A DNA stretch of 64,000 bases from Methylocystis sp. SC2 (lineage in GTDB: Bacteria; Pseudomonadota; Alphaproteobacteria; Rhizobiales; Beijerinckiaceae): assembly GCF_000304315.1 (NCBI RefSeq), contig NC_018485.1, positions 2,884,501 to 2,948,500 of the forward strand, written 5' to 3'. Positions 8,602-16,630 of this stretch are shown here, piece after piece. The stretch's first letter is position 1. Each line of letters opens with the position of its first letter. Below the pieces are notes generated by a model, which ran no database searches, had not been told where the DNA came from, and worked only from the letters and a program-made list of their open reading frames with translations. Made by a program: the position numbers and the translations under genes.

Positions 8602-8779
8602 GTGGATTTCTCCGGCGACTAGAAAAAAAGAACTCGGCTCGATCGCCACCTTCGTTCAGGAGGGCGACGCTCTATCAGGCAAATATGTGAGCGCGGTGAG
8701 CGAGGGCGGCGCGTCCGCGACCGGCGTTCTCAGCGGATTCGTCGATGGCGATCTGATTTCCTTCGTCGTGCGCTGCTAA
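8602..8779 (+). pseudogene. Avidin/streptavidin-family remnant
   Basis: The translation VDFSGD-stop-KK, then (after a +1 shift in an A-run) ELGSIATFVQEGDALSGKY, followed by VSAV and VLSGFVDGDLISFVVRC-stop, follows the first half of biotin-binding avidins. These have DFSGTWxNELGS, a strand ending SGxYxSAV and a later LTGxxNGxxISFxVxW. The family's first Trp (TGG) position reads TAG here, and the frame ends at TAA 8777-8779 where avidins have VxW and continue for a further half. It is thus broken by a stop, a frameshift and a truncation. Intact avidins bind biotin extracellularly. The identification is by eye only. Confidence 0.55.
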
Positions 8780-9129
8780 CGGGCGGGCTTGGCCGGCGCG
8801 TCGGGCGTGGCGACGCGGCCCCCCCGGCGCCGGTTCTCGGCCGCCGCCGCTTCGAGCCCCGCGCCCATGGCGCGCAGATCTGCAGCCGACTTGCGCTTTG
8901 GATCTTTGACCGGCGTCGGGTCGAAGGCGCGATACTGCAACTGCTCGGACCGCGAGTTGCGCACGAAATCCTGCGCCGGCGGCGGCGGGGTGCGCAAACC
9001 GGTCGCGTCGAAGAGCCGCCCGATGAAGGCGCCGCCGCTCGAGGGCGCGTCCTGCGCCCGCGCGGCGCCGGCGGCGAGGCCGAGGAATGCTAACGTCAGT
9101 CCACAGCGAATAAATGAAGAGGTCGGCAT
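8776..9129 (-). CDS. Small exported protein of unknown function
   Basis: A 117-residue protein beginning with a signal peptide (MPTSSFIRCGLTLAFLGLAAGAARA, then QDAPSS). The mature part is short and polar, with a proline run (LRTPPPPAQDFVRNSRSEQL) and a charged tail rich in Ala and Arg. No domain or metal motif is recognisable. Its stop codon overlaps the end of the avidin-like remnant on the other strand. GC-rich codon use matches the chromosome rather than the A/T-rich island that begins about 140 bases upstream of its start. The signal peptide is the best reason to think it is real. Confidence 0.55.
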   Translation of the reverse strand: MPTSSFIRCGLTLAFLGLAAGAARAQDAPSSGGAFIGRLFDATGLRTPPPPAQDFVRNSRSEQLQYRAFDPTPVKDPKRKSAADLRAMGAGLEAAAAENRRRGGRVATPDAPAKPAR

Positions 9130-9269
9130 GGAGCATAATCCGCCATGAAATTACGGCACCAGTTGGGTCGATTGTTAGTGACGAGTCTGTAACAGCGTTT
9201 TTTCAAATCTTCCCTTTTTGATTGGAGGCGCGTAAGAATTTTAGTCTTCGAAGTTTCGAGATTCGCAAT

Positions 9270-10346
9270 ATGGCCGTCGACAAAAATTCACTGCTCACAA
9301 GCTTTAACAACGCTCAGGCGCAACTAGTCGTCCAGACAGCTGATCTTCCCTTAGGAACTTTGGCGGACATGGTCGAGAATAAGGCAATTGACCTCGAGCC
9401 AGGATTTCAGCGGCGGGAACGTTGGTCCGTGGATAAGCAGTCTGCTTTAATAGAATCCTTTCTCCTTAATGTCCCTGTGCCACCGATTTATTTAGCCGAA
9501 GAAAAAGATGGAACGTACACTGCGATAGATGGCAAGCAGCGATTGAAGGCAATTGCAGATTACATCATGAGTAGGTATGCCCTCAAAGGTCTCGAGCGCT
9601 TAACTATTGCTGAAGGGACTAGATTTTCTAATCTTCCCACAGAGATAATTAATTCATTGAAATTGAGGCCATTTCTAAGGGTTGTTACACTTCTAAAGCA
9701 GACGGATGCATTACTAAAGTATGAAGTTTTTCTTAGACTTAACAGAGGTGGTGAATCCCTCAATAACCAAGAAATTCGTAATGTAGCGTTTCGTGGGCGT
9801 CTAAATACGAGAATATATGAACTGTCGTCCCATCACTTTCTCTGTGATAGGTTAAAGATAGACGGAGTTAAATCCGCTGCTTTTAGAGAAATGGACGATG
9901 CTGAATATGTATTGCGCTTCCTTACTTTACGGGAACAGGTTAACGGAGGGTTTGGTGGAAGTTTGGGAAAAGAAATGGACAGTTTTATGCAGACACATCA
10001 GTATGCGAGTAAGGCGCAGGTGGAGAAATTTGCTTCACAATTTAGCATTGCTATTGAACGTTGCGAAGCCCTCTGGGGTGACAAGGCCTTTCGTCGCCCT
10101 GAAGGGAATGATTGGCGCGACCAAACTTTAGCAGGAATGTATGACGCGCAAATGCTCGCCGCATCCTGCGTGACCACAAATGTATACAGAAATGCAGTGA
10201 AAAAGACGAAGCAGCTGTTAGCGGGGACTAAAAGGCTCTTCTCGGACACCGAGTTTGATAAGGCTGTTCGAACAGGCACAAATACCCCTGCGCGAATTGC
10301 CTATCGTTTCAATAAGATGAAAGAATTATTGGTGCATTTAGGTTAG
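9270..10346 (+). CDS. DUF262 (GmrSD N-terminal-type) protein
   Basis: A 358-residue protein with the DUF262 core. LGTLADMVENKAIDLEPGFQ and RRERWS (residues 28-53) precede the nucleotide-handling signature AIDGKQRLKA (85-94), equivalent to the family DGQQR. A ParB/Srx-like fold follows, with FLRLNRGGESLNNQEIRNVAF further on. DUF262 proteins power or regulate defence nucleases such as GmrSD and BrxU; here there is no DUF1524 HNH domain, so any effector would be the neighbour. ATG 9270 is chosen; a TTG 48 bases earlier is possible. The base composition is markedly A/T-rich (19 G/C of 60 in 9601-9660 by my count), indicating recent acquisition. The next gene starts 14 bases after its stop, implying an operon. 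Confidence 0.8.
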   Translation: MAVDKNSLLTSFNNAQAQLVVQTADLPLGTLADMVENKAIDLEPGFQRRERWSVDKQSALIESFLLNVPVPPIYLAEEKDGTYTAIDGKQRLKAIADYIMSRYALKGLERLTIAEGTRFSNLPTEIINSLKLRPFLRVVTLLKQTDALLKYEVFLRLNRGGESLNNQEIRNVAFRGRLNTRIYELSSHHFLCDRLKIDGVKSAAFREMDDAEYVLRFLTLREQVNGGFGGSLGKEMDSFMQTHQYASKAQVEKFASQFSIAIERCEALWGDKAFRRPEGNDWRDQTLAGMYDAQMLAASCVTTNVYRNAVKKTKQLLAGTKRLFSDTEFDKAVRTGTNTPARIAYRFNKMKELLVHLG

Positions 10347-10360
10347 TTTGGAGCCGTTCA

Positions 10361-11272
10361 GTGCATAGCGCACGGTACGAATTTTATCGCGATGTCAGGA
10401 CCATGCTCCGCTTGCTCAAGCATGAACTACTTACGGATAAATTTCCTCCTTCAGACACTCACAACGATGGCGCTAGGATTTTGCGACGGGGGTTATCCGT
10501 TTCAGCATTTTCGCTCCTTGAGTGCTACTTGGAAGATCGACTGGAAGAGTTGACAGCAGAATTAAGCAGATGTTGCTTAAATTATTCAGATTTTGGTGAA
10601 AAGCTCCAAAAGTTTTTAACCGTAGATGCTCTTTTAGGGCTAGGAACTCGCATTAATTTTGAAAAAAAATCAAGCCGGCAACGGTTAGTTGAATCATTTC
10701 TGCCGCGCATCGCGGGATATGCACTAAATCCGCCACTGTATACCGCTATTGGATTTAGTCCAAAGGGCTCTAACGTATCCAAAGACGATATTAAAGCTGT
10801 ACTATCCGCGCTGGGCCGCGAGGATGCTTGGAACGAGCTGGGAGGTCTAGCCCGATTAATCGGATCATCGCGTATAAGCTTGGATAATGATTATAGTAAT
10901 CTGGCGTCGACAAGACATAGCGCTGCGCATGATAGCTCCACGAATATTCCGACGAGTGACCTACAGAGCCATCTTGAATCAATAATAGTGATAGGAATAA
11001 CGTTTGACGTGCTTGCAACAACTCTGGTCAAATCGCATCAAAAGGCAAAAAGTAAGAGTGATCTCCCCATAAGATTAACTTCTTTGAATTTCCCATTCCG
11101 GTTTTTGGACGAACAGGTGAATGGCAAATGGTACGAACGGCGAGGCGGTTCTACACGAACAATTAAGGCTTATGCGTCTGAGCCTGAGGCTCGGTTGGGA
11201 GCGACTCGTAGAAGAGGCGGTGCATTTGTTATTTTACGCGACCCCAGGCAGATTCCAATGGAACTAATATAA
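10361..11272 (+). CDS. HEPN-motif protein, putative RNase effector paired with DUF262
   Basis: A 303-residue, mostly helical protein. The segment LASTRHSAAHDSS (Arg185 and His190) matches the R-x4-6-H catalytic motif of HEPN RNases. An N-terminal helical stretch with SVSAFSLLECYLEDRLEEL (47-65) is typical of RiboL-PSP- or MAE_28990-type HEPN domains. The C-terminal 60 residues are basic and rich in Gly and Arg. GTG 10361 is preceded by TTGGAG at a good distance. It is A/T-rich like its partner, and the two are tightly spaced. HEPN families beside DUF262 genes have been proposed as toxin or anti-phage modules; RNase activity here is inferred, not shown. Confidence 0.6.
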   Translation: MHSARYEFYRDVRTMLRLLKHELLTDKFPPSDTHNDGARILRRGLSVSAFSLLECYLEDRLEELTAELSRCCLNYSDFGEKLQKFLTVDALLGLGTRINFEKKSSRQRLVESFLPRIAGYALNPPLYTAIGFSPKGSNVSKDDIKAVLSALGREDAWNELGGLARLIGSSRISLDNDYSNLASTRHSAAHDSSTNIPTSDLQSHLESIIVIGITFDVLATTLVKSHQKAKSKSDLPIRLTSLNFPFRFLDEQVNGKWYERRGGSTRTIKAYASEPEARLGATRRRGGAFVILRDPRQIPMELI

Positions 11273-11282
11273 GGCTTTGGCC

Positions 11283-12251
11283 TTAGGCGATCTGCGCGTA
11301 GACCGCGTCGATCTTCGCGCCGCGGTTGAGGCCCCGGCGGATCGAAATGTCGAGCCCTTCTTGGCGCGCCTGCGCGCCGTGGCGCCCCAGCAGGCGGCGC
11401 GCCGCCGCGTCGCTCTCGACGAAGGCGAAGCCGGTCGGCCCCCAGGACGTCTGGCCGCCGCCGGTCGCCCCGTCGGCGAGCAGCCGCGCGACGGTCGCCT
11501 CGACCTTGCCGCTGGTGAACCGGCGCCCGCCCTGCGCCGGGGCGAAATGATCGCCGACGATCTCCTGAATGCGGGTCACCGCGGCGCCGAAGGGGGCGAG
11601 CTCCCTTTCCGCGAGCGCCGGCAGGATCTGCATCAGCACCAGCCGGCAAACCTCGCCGCTCGTCACGGCGTCGAAGGGCGGCAGTTCGGCGAAGGCGTCG
11701 CGCTCGTCCGAGCCATGCAGGCCGACGTCGCCCGGATCGCGGACCAGCAGCACGCGCCACGCGTCGGGAAATTCGGCGCGCGCGACGACCGGCGGCGTCG
11801 TCGTGTGCGGGCCGCGTCCGCCGTCGACAACGACGCCGCCCAGCTGAAACAGGCCGGCGCCGAGCCCGGAGCGCGCGCCGCGCGCCATCAGCGCCGCGTC
11901 GGCGGCCGGGTCGTTCGGCAGGTCCTCGAGACGGCGCAGCGCCGCGCTGACCGCCAGCGCCAGCTGGGTGCCGGAGCCAAAGCCCGCATGGGCGGGAATC
12001 GCTTCCTCCAGCGCCAGCCTGTGGCGCTGCGTCAGGCCAAGCGCCTCCTGCGCGCGCGCCAGCAGCGCGGCGGCGCGTTCGGCTTCGGGGCCGTCGACGC
12101 AATTTTGATCGGAGCGGGTCAGGGTCAGCCGGGTCGCCGGCGCGTCGAGCGCGAGGCCGACGCCGCCGAACTTGCGCCCAAGGCCGCCGTTCATATCGAG
12201 GAAACCCAGATGCAGCCGGGCGCTCGCCGCGACGCTTACCTTTGCCGGCAT
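11283..12251 (-). CDS. mptG: Beta-ribofuranosylaminobenzene 5'-phosphate synthase (H4MPT biosynthesis)
   Basis: A 322-residue GHMP-fold enzyme that condenses p-hydroxybenzoate or p-aminobenzoate with PRPP, the committing step of tetrahydromethanopterin synthesis. The N-terminus VSVAASARLHLGFLDMNGGL and the glycine-rich PAHAGFGSGTQLALAVSAAL (86-105) match the family, as does the late GGGQTSWGPTGFAF motif. ATG 12251 has AGAGGCGGC just upstream, and the long frame beyond it adds nothing. H4MPT carries formaldehyde-level carbon in methanotrophs, so the gene fits the methane oxidation role of the window. It is divergent from a pterin dehydratase-like gene and folP/folK. Confidence 0.9.
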   Translation of the reverse strand: MPAKVSVAASARLHLGFLDMNGGLGRKFGGVGLALDAPATRLTLTRSDQNCVDGPEAERAAALLARAQEALGLTQRHRLALEEAIPAHAGFGSGTQLALAVSAALRRLEDLPNDPAADAALMARGARSGLGAGLFQLGGVVVDGGRGPHTTTPPVVARAEFPDAWRVLLVRDPGDVGLHGSDERDAFAELPPFDAVTSGEVCRLVLMQILPALAERELAPFGAAVTRIQEIVGDHFAPAQGGRRFTSGKVEATVARLLADGATGGGQTSWGPTGFAFVESDAAARRLLGRHGAQARQEGLDISIRRGLNRGAKIDAVYAQIA

Positions 12252-12368
12252 GCCGCCTCTTTTGGTCCAACTGAAGACTTCGGGTCGGTTTAGGCTATAA
12301 CGCGTCTCGACGAAAGAATGTTGCGGCGCATGGCGGCGTTGGCGCGCCGCGCAAGAAGGGAGCCTCAG

Positions 12369-12746
12369 ATGGCGAAGGAAGAGCGCGCATATTCCGAAGA
12401 CGAGGTCGTCGCGCGGCTGAAGCGCGAACTGCCGCATTGGCGCTACGAGAACGGCTGGATCAGGCGCAAGTTCAAGACGCACGGCTGGAAGGGCACGCTG
12501 ATGGTCGTCAATACGGTCGGCCATCTCGCCGAGGCCGCCTGGCACCATCCCGACATCGCCGCGTCCTACGCCTGGGTCGAGGTGAAGCTTCAGACCCATA
12601 CGGCGAAGGGAATCACCGACAAGGATTTCGAACTCGCCCAGAAGATCGAGGAGGTCGTCTCCTGGCGCCCTGGCAAAGCCGGCGGCGCGCTCGAAGGCAC
12701 GCCCGAGACCGATCAGCGCTTCGCCTATGTGAAATACGACGACTGA
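12369..12746 (+). CDS. Pterin-4a-carbinolamine dehydratase-like protein
   Basis: A 125-residue DcoH/PhhB-fold protein. The segment VNTVGHLAEAAWHHPDIAAS, then VEVKLQTHTAKGITDKDFELA, matches the family's metal-free active site histidines (EAxxHHPD and TxTHxxxGLTxxD). The classical enzyme dehydrates 4a-hydroxytetrahydrobiopterin. In methylotrophs a homologue lies among H4MPT biosynthesis genes, and the adjacency to mptG here suggests a pterin role in that pathway. ATG 12369 is preceded by AAGGGAGCC. The N-terminal region has a longer spacer (about 35 residues) than the shortest family members. It starts 12 bases before folP, suggesting cotranscription. Confidence 0.8.
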   Translation: MAKEERAYSEDEVVARLKRELPHWRYENGWIRRKFKTHGWKGTLMVVNTVGHLAEAAWHHPDIAASYAWVEVKLQTHTAKGITDKDFELAQKIEEVVSWRPGKAGGALEGTPETDQRFAYVKYDD

Positions 12747-12758
12747 CGGAACGCGCGC

Positions 12759-13604
12759 GTGGCTTTCGACCTCCAGGCGATCGCGACAGCGCGCGATCGC
12801 TTTCTATCGCTGATCGGCGCGCGCCCCGTGATCATGGGGATCGTCAACGTCACGCCCGATTCCTTCTCCGACGGCGGGCGGTTCGCGACGCGTGACGCCG
12901 CGCTGGCGCAGGCGCGGACGCTCGTCGCCGAGGGCGCCGACATCGTCGACGTCGGCGCCGAGTCGACGCGTCCCGGCCACACGCCGCTCACCGCGGCGGA
13001 GGAGTGGGCGCGGCTGGAGCCGCTGCTCGCCGCGCTGGTGGCGCAGGCGGGCGCGCCGGCGTCGATCGACACCTACAAGGCTGAGACGGCGCGGCGCGCG
13101 CTCTCGCTCGGCGTCTGTCTCGTCAATGACGTGTGGGGTCTGCAGCGCGATCCTTCGATGGCGCCGACGATCGCGCAAGCCGGGGCCGCCGTGGTGATCA
13201 TGCATAATCGCGAGACGACGGAGCCGCAGATCGACATTGTCGCCGACATGAAGCGGTTCTTCGCCCGCTCGCTCGAGATCGCGCGGCGCGCCGGCGTGCC
13301 GGAGCGGCATATTCTGCTCGATCCGGGGATCGGCTTCGGCAAGAGCCGCGAGCAGAACTATGACGCGCTGCGCGCCGTTCCGGAGCTGCTGGCGCTGGGA
13401 TTCCCGCTGCTCATCGGCGTCTCCCGCAAGTCAATCTTCAAGAGCCTCGGCGACGGCGTTCTCGAGGGACGGCTCGTCGGCACGCTGGCGGCCAATCTTC
13501 TCGCCGCGCGCGACGGCGCGCAGGTCTTTCGCGTGCATGACGCCGCGGAGCATCGCGCGGCGTTCGACGTCATGCGCATTCTCGCCGCGCGCCCGGGAGG
13601 TTGA
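12759..13604 (+). CDS. folP: Dihydropteroate synthase
   Basis: A 281-residue TIM-barrel enzyme that joins p-aminobenzoate to dihydropterin pyrophosphate in folate synthesis. It shows the first signature IMGIVNVTPDSFSDGG, the second AESTRPGH, the IDTYKAE strand, VNDVWGLQRD, DPGIGFGKS and the late IGVSRKS. GTG 12759 is the assigned start, 12 bases after the pterin dehydratase-like gene; an ATG inside the first motif would be too late. Its stop precedes the folK ATG by two bases. No folB lies between folP and folK, unlike the common folP-folB-folK order. Confidence 0.93.
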   Translation: MAFDLQAIATARDRFLSLIGARPVIMGIVNVTPDSFSDGGRFATRDAALAQARTLVAEGADIVDVGAESTRPGHTPLTAAEEWARLEPLLAALVAQAGAPASIDTYKAETARRALSLGVCLVNDVWGLQRDPSMAPTIAQAGAAVVIMHNRETTEPQIDIVADMKRFFARSLEIARRAGVPERHILLDPGIGFGKSREQNYDALRAVPELLALGFPLLIGVSRKSIFKSLGDGVLEGRLVGTLAANLLAARDGAQVFRVHDAAEHRAAFDVMRILAARPGG

Positions 13605-13606
13605 CG

Positions 13607-14086
13607 ATGCGGGTCGGATTTGGGCTTGGCAGCAATCTTGGCGACAAGCCGGCCAATATTCGCGAGGCGCTGCGGCTGATCGAGGCCTGCGGGCTGGCGC
13701 GGCTCGATCGGGTCTCCCGGATCTATCGCACGCCGCCCTGGGGCGATCTCGACCAGGGGGATTTCGCCAACGCCTGCGCCATTGGCGATACGGCGCTCGC
13801 GCCCTATGAGCTGCTCGCGGCGGTCAAGAAGATCGAGGCCGACATGGGCCGGGCGCCGACGCGGCGCTGGGGGCCGCGGCTGATCGACGTCGACATTCTT
13901 TTCCTCGGCGACCATGCGATCGACGATCCGGAGCTGACCCTGCCGCACAAGGAGCTTTTCCGCCGCGGCTTCGTTCTCGCGCCGCTCGCCGAAATCGCCC
14001 CTGAGCTCGAACTCGACGGGATCAGCATGCGCGCGGCGCTGGCCGGCGCTGACGCGAGCGGCGTGCGTCCATGGTCGGACGAATAG
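13607..14086 (+). CDS. folK: 2-amino-4-hydroxy-6-hydroxymethyldihydropteridine pyrophosphokinase
   Basis: A 159-residue HPPK that transfers pyrophosphate from ATP to 6-hydroxymethyl-dihydropterin just before FolP acts. It contains GLGSNLGDKPANIREAL near the start, SRIYRTPPWG, and the ATP-site signature RWGPRLIDVDILFLGD with its paired aspartates. ATG 13607 follows GGGAGGTTGACG and is preferred to a TTG six bases earlier. It is the last gene before the long leader of the pmo operon. Confidence 0.93.
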   Translation: MRVGFGLGSNLGDKPANIREALRLIEACGLARLDRVSRIYRTPPWGDLDQGDFANACAIGDTALAPYELLAAVKKIEADMGRAPTRRWGPRLIDVDILFLGDHAIDDPELTLPHKELFRRGFVLAPLAEIAPELELDGISMRAALAGADASGVRPWSDE

Positions 14087-14663
14087 CCGCCTACCCCGGT
14101 TGGTTGCATGTCTTCGCGGCGCAGCATTCGCTGCCGCTCTGGACTTGAGCGCGGATTTCGCAATTCAACAGTCTCCATGATAACAATGACCTATACAGTA
14201 TTGTGCGCTGCGCCATGGCGCTGCTTGAAGCCCTGCTAGGGTGGGTGATTAACTATCCACTAGGGTTGCATTAGCTATTCGATAGATTGTTTTGCTCTAT
14301 ACTAAGGGGTATTGTGAATATTGGGGGTTATTGGAATGTTGCGGCACGCTGAGCTGGGTCTGCGGTCTGCCCGTTGAAGGGGTTGGATTTGGGATTTTGG
14401 CTTAGGCGGCGACGTCGGTTTTCGTCCGATAACAACAAGCAGCCGGGTTCTGGGGATTTTGGAATGATTTGCTCGCCTTTGGGCGGGGGATTTTCTGGAA
14501 TTTTTCGGGAAGGCTGCGGCAAACAAGGGCGGTTTTGCGTGTTTTTAGAAGAAGACGCGCTTTCGCTTTGCTTTACGAAACGAGGACGAAGCGGCTCCGT
14601 TGTGGGAGGCGGAGCGATACCGGTCACGCGCAATTCCCTGGGAGCACATTGGAGGAGAAGGGT
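14087..14663 (+). promoter_or_regulatory. Long leader upstream of pmoC
   Basis: These 577 bases hold no convincing gene. The part from about 14160 to 14350 is unusually A/T-rich for the window and has -10-like hexamers TATACA (14192-14197) and TATACT (14298-14303), though I found no good -35 box at the right distance. A direct repeat of ctaggg flanks gtgggtgattaactatccac near 14235-14265. The ribosome site GGAGGAGAAG lies just before pmoC. This is presumably the pmo promoter and untranslated leader; the exact start is not visible. Confidence 0.5.
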
Positions 14664-15434
14664 ATGAGCTCAACGACTGACACAGCAGCCCGGGCTGCTG
14701 CTGGCACGGAAGCTGTAGTTGACCTGAAGGGCATGTGGATCGGCCTGGCCGTTCTGAACGGGTTCTATCTGGTCGTTCGCATTTACGAGCAGATTTATGG
14801 CTGGCGCGCTGGCCTGGACTCGTTTGCGCCGGAGTTCCAGACCTATTGGATGTCGATCCTTTGGACCGAGATTCCGCTTGAGCTGATCTCGGGCATTGGC
14901 CTTGCGGGCTTTCTTTGGAAGACGCGCACGCGCGACTTCTCGACTCTGACGGCGCGCGAAGAAATGCGCCGCCTGGTTGTCGAAGTGCAGTGGCTGGTGG
15001 TTTACGCCGCGGCCATTTACTGGGGCGCGTCGTTCTTCACGGAGCAGGACGGCACCTGGCACATGACGGTGATTCGCGACACGGACTTCACGCCGTCGCA
15101 CATCATCGAGTTCTACATGAGCTACCCGATCTACTCGGTGATCGCGGTCGGCGGCTTCTTCTATGCGAAGACGCGTCTTCCGTATTTCGCCAAGGGCTAT
15201 TCGGTGGCCTATCTGATCGTGGCGATCGGCCCGTTCATGATCATCCCGAACGTCGGCCTGAATGAGTGGGGCCACACGTTCTGGTTCATGGAAGAACTGT
15301 TCGTCGCGCCGCTGCATTGGGGCTTCGTGTTCTTCGGCTGGATGGCGCTCGGCGTGTTCGGCGTCGTGCTTCAGCTGCTGATCAACATTCAGCGTCTGAT
15401 CGGCAAGGAAGGCGTCGCCCTCCTGACCGAGTAA
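14664..15434 (+). CDS. pmoC: Particulate methane monooxygenase subunit C
   Basis: A 256-residue integral membrane subunit of pMMO, which oxidises methane to methanol in the intracytoplasmic membranes. The sequence is of the type II (Methylocystis/Methylosinus) kind. Asp129, His133 (EQDGTWH) and His146 (TPSH) fall at the positions reported as the metal site in Methylosinus trichosporium. Several membrane helices are visible (for example LAVLNGFYLVV and FVFFGWMALGVFGVVLQLL). ATG 14664 follows GGAGGAGAAGGGT; the open frame upstream is not conserved sequence. It is the first gene of pmoCAB. Confidence 0.97.
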   Translation: MSSTTDTAARAAAGTEAVVDLKGMWIGLAVLNGFYLVVRIYEQIYGWRAGLDSFAPEFQTYWMSILWTEIPLELISGIGLAGFLWKTRTRDFSTLTAREEMRRLVVEVQWLVVYAAAIYWGASFFTEQDGTWHMTVIRDTDFTPSHIIEFYMSYPIYSVIAVGGFFYAKTRLPYFAKGYSVAYLIVAIGPFMIIPNVGLNEWGHTFWFMEELFVAPLHWGFVFFGWMALGVFGVVLQLLINIQRLIGKEGVALLTE

Positions 15435-15710
15435 TCCGAGACGTCGCCGCCCGCTTCGCGGCGGGCGGCGTCTGGCTCTGAGCTTTTCGCGAAAAACCAG
15501 AGAGCTTTTGCCTGTCGCCTTGGCGCGTGGGTTGGCTTGTTGCGGTCGAGCAGGGTCTTCGGGCGCTGGGGTGATCGGGAGCGAAGGGCTTAAAGCGATG
15601 CGGTCGGCGGGATCTCCGCCGTCCGGGCGCCGGCGGCGGGAAGGCCTGCCGGAGGCCATAAGGAAAGAACTCGGGCTTTACGAGTTCGAGAAACACCAAG
15701 GAGAAGAGTG
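15435..15710 (+). other. pmoC-pmoA intergenic spacer
   Basis: A 276-base spacer with no convincing gene. A 67-codon frame across 15508-15711 is rich in Gly, Arg and Ser and looks like chance. AAGGAGAAGAGTG at the end is the pmoA ribosome site. Spacers of this sort are usual in pmo operons; no strong terminator is seen. Confidence 0.6.
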
Positions 15711-16469
15711 ATGTCACAATCGAAAAGCGGGGGGGCGGTCGGTCCGTTCAACTCCGTCGCCGAGGCGGCGGGTTGCGTTCAGACGGTCGACTGGATGCTT
15801 CTTGTTCTTCTGTTCTTCGCCGTTCTTGGCGGCTACCACGTCCACTTCATGCTGACGGCGGGCGACTGGGACTTCTGGGTTGACTGGAAGGATCGTCGTA
15901 TGTGGCCGACGGTTGTGCCGATTCTCGGCGTGACCTTCTGCGCCGCGGCGCAGGCGTTCTGGTGGGTGAACTTCCGTCTGCCGTTCGGCGCGGTGTTCGC
16001 GGCTCTTGGCCTGCTGATTGGCGAGTGGATCAACCGCTACGTCAACTTCTGGGGCTGGACCTACTTCCCGATCAGCCTTGTGTTCCCGTCCGCTCTGATC
16101 GTTCCGGCGATCTGGCTTGACGTGATCCTGCTTCTGTCGGGCTCCTATGTGATCACGGCGATTGTTGGTTCGCTGGGCTGGGGTCTGTTGTTCTACCCGA
16201 ACAACTGGCCGGCGATTGCGGCGTTCCACCAGGCGACGGAGCAGCATGGTCAGCTGATGACGCTTGCGGATCTGATCGGCTTCCACTTCGTCCGCACGTC
16301 GATGCCGGAATATATCCGCATGGTCGAGCGCGGCACGCTGCGCACCTTCGGTAAGGACGTTGTGCCGGTCGCGGCGTTCTTCTCGGGCTTCGTCTCGATG
16401 ATGGTGTATTTCCTGTGGTGGTTCATGGGCCGTTGGTATTCGACGACCAAGATCATCGACACGATCTAA
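15711..16469 (+). CDS. pmoA: Particulate methane monooxygenase subunit A
   Basis: A 252-residue membrane subunit of pMMO and the standard marker gene for methanotrophs. The segment GDWDFWVDWKDRRMWPTVVP and the helix-rich remainder match type II pmoA1-type sequences of Methylocystis and Methylosinus almost residue for residue from memory, rather than the divergent pmoA2. ATG 15711 follows AAGGAGAAGAGTG; the codon before it is GTG, so a start three bases earlier is not needed. It lies between pmoC and pmoB in the operon. Confidence 0.97.
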   Translation: MSQSKSGGAVGPFNSVAEAAGCVQTVDWMLLVLLFFAVLGGYHVHFMLTAGDWDFWVDWKDRRMWPTVVPILGVTFCAAAQAFWWVNFRLPFGAVFAALGLLIGEWINRYVNFWGWTYFPISLVFPSALIVPAIWLDVILLLSGSYVITAIVGSLGWGLLFYPNNWPAIAAFHQATEQHGQLMTLADLIGFHFVRTSMPEYIRMVERGTLRTFGKDVVPVAAFFSGFVSMMVYFLWWFMGRWYSTTKIIDTI

Positions 16470-16630
16470 GCCGCGTCGCGGGCTGCGGCGCTGAACGGGC
16501 GCCGCGGCGGCCTGCAAGAAAGAAGAGCGGCGGGCTGGACGCTTATTCAAGAGCGAAGGTCCGCTGCGAGAGACAAGACCGGTTGGCGCGCGAGGCGGCG
16601 GCCGGGAAGAGGAACCTGGGAGGTTTATCG

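Noticed and set aside
11271..11286. TAAGGC-TTTG-GCCTTA hairpin at the end of the HEPN gene
   Set aside because: The stem is only six bases and has no T-run, so it is not called as a terminator.
14469..14663. Upstream extension of the pmoC frame
   Set aside because: The true start has a strong ribosome site and the known PmoC N-terminus; the extension is Arg/Phe-rich sequence without similarity.
15508..15710. A 67-codon frame in the pmoC-pmoA spacer
   Set aside because: Low-complexity Gly/Arg/Ser content; its end merges with the pmoA ribosome site.
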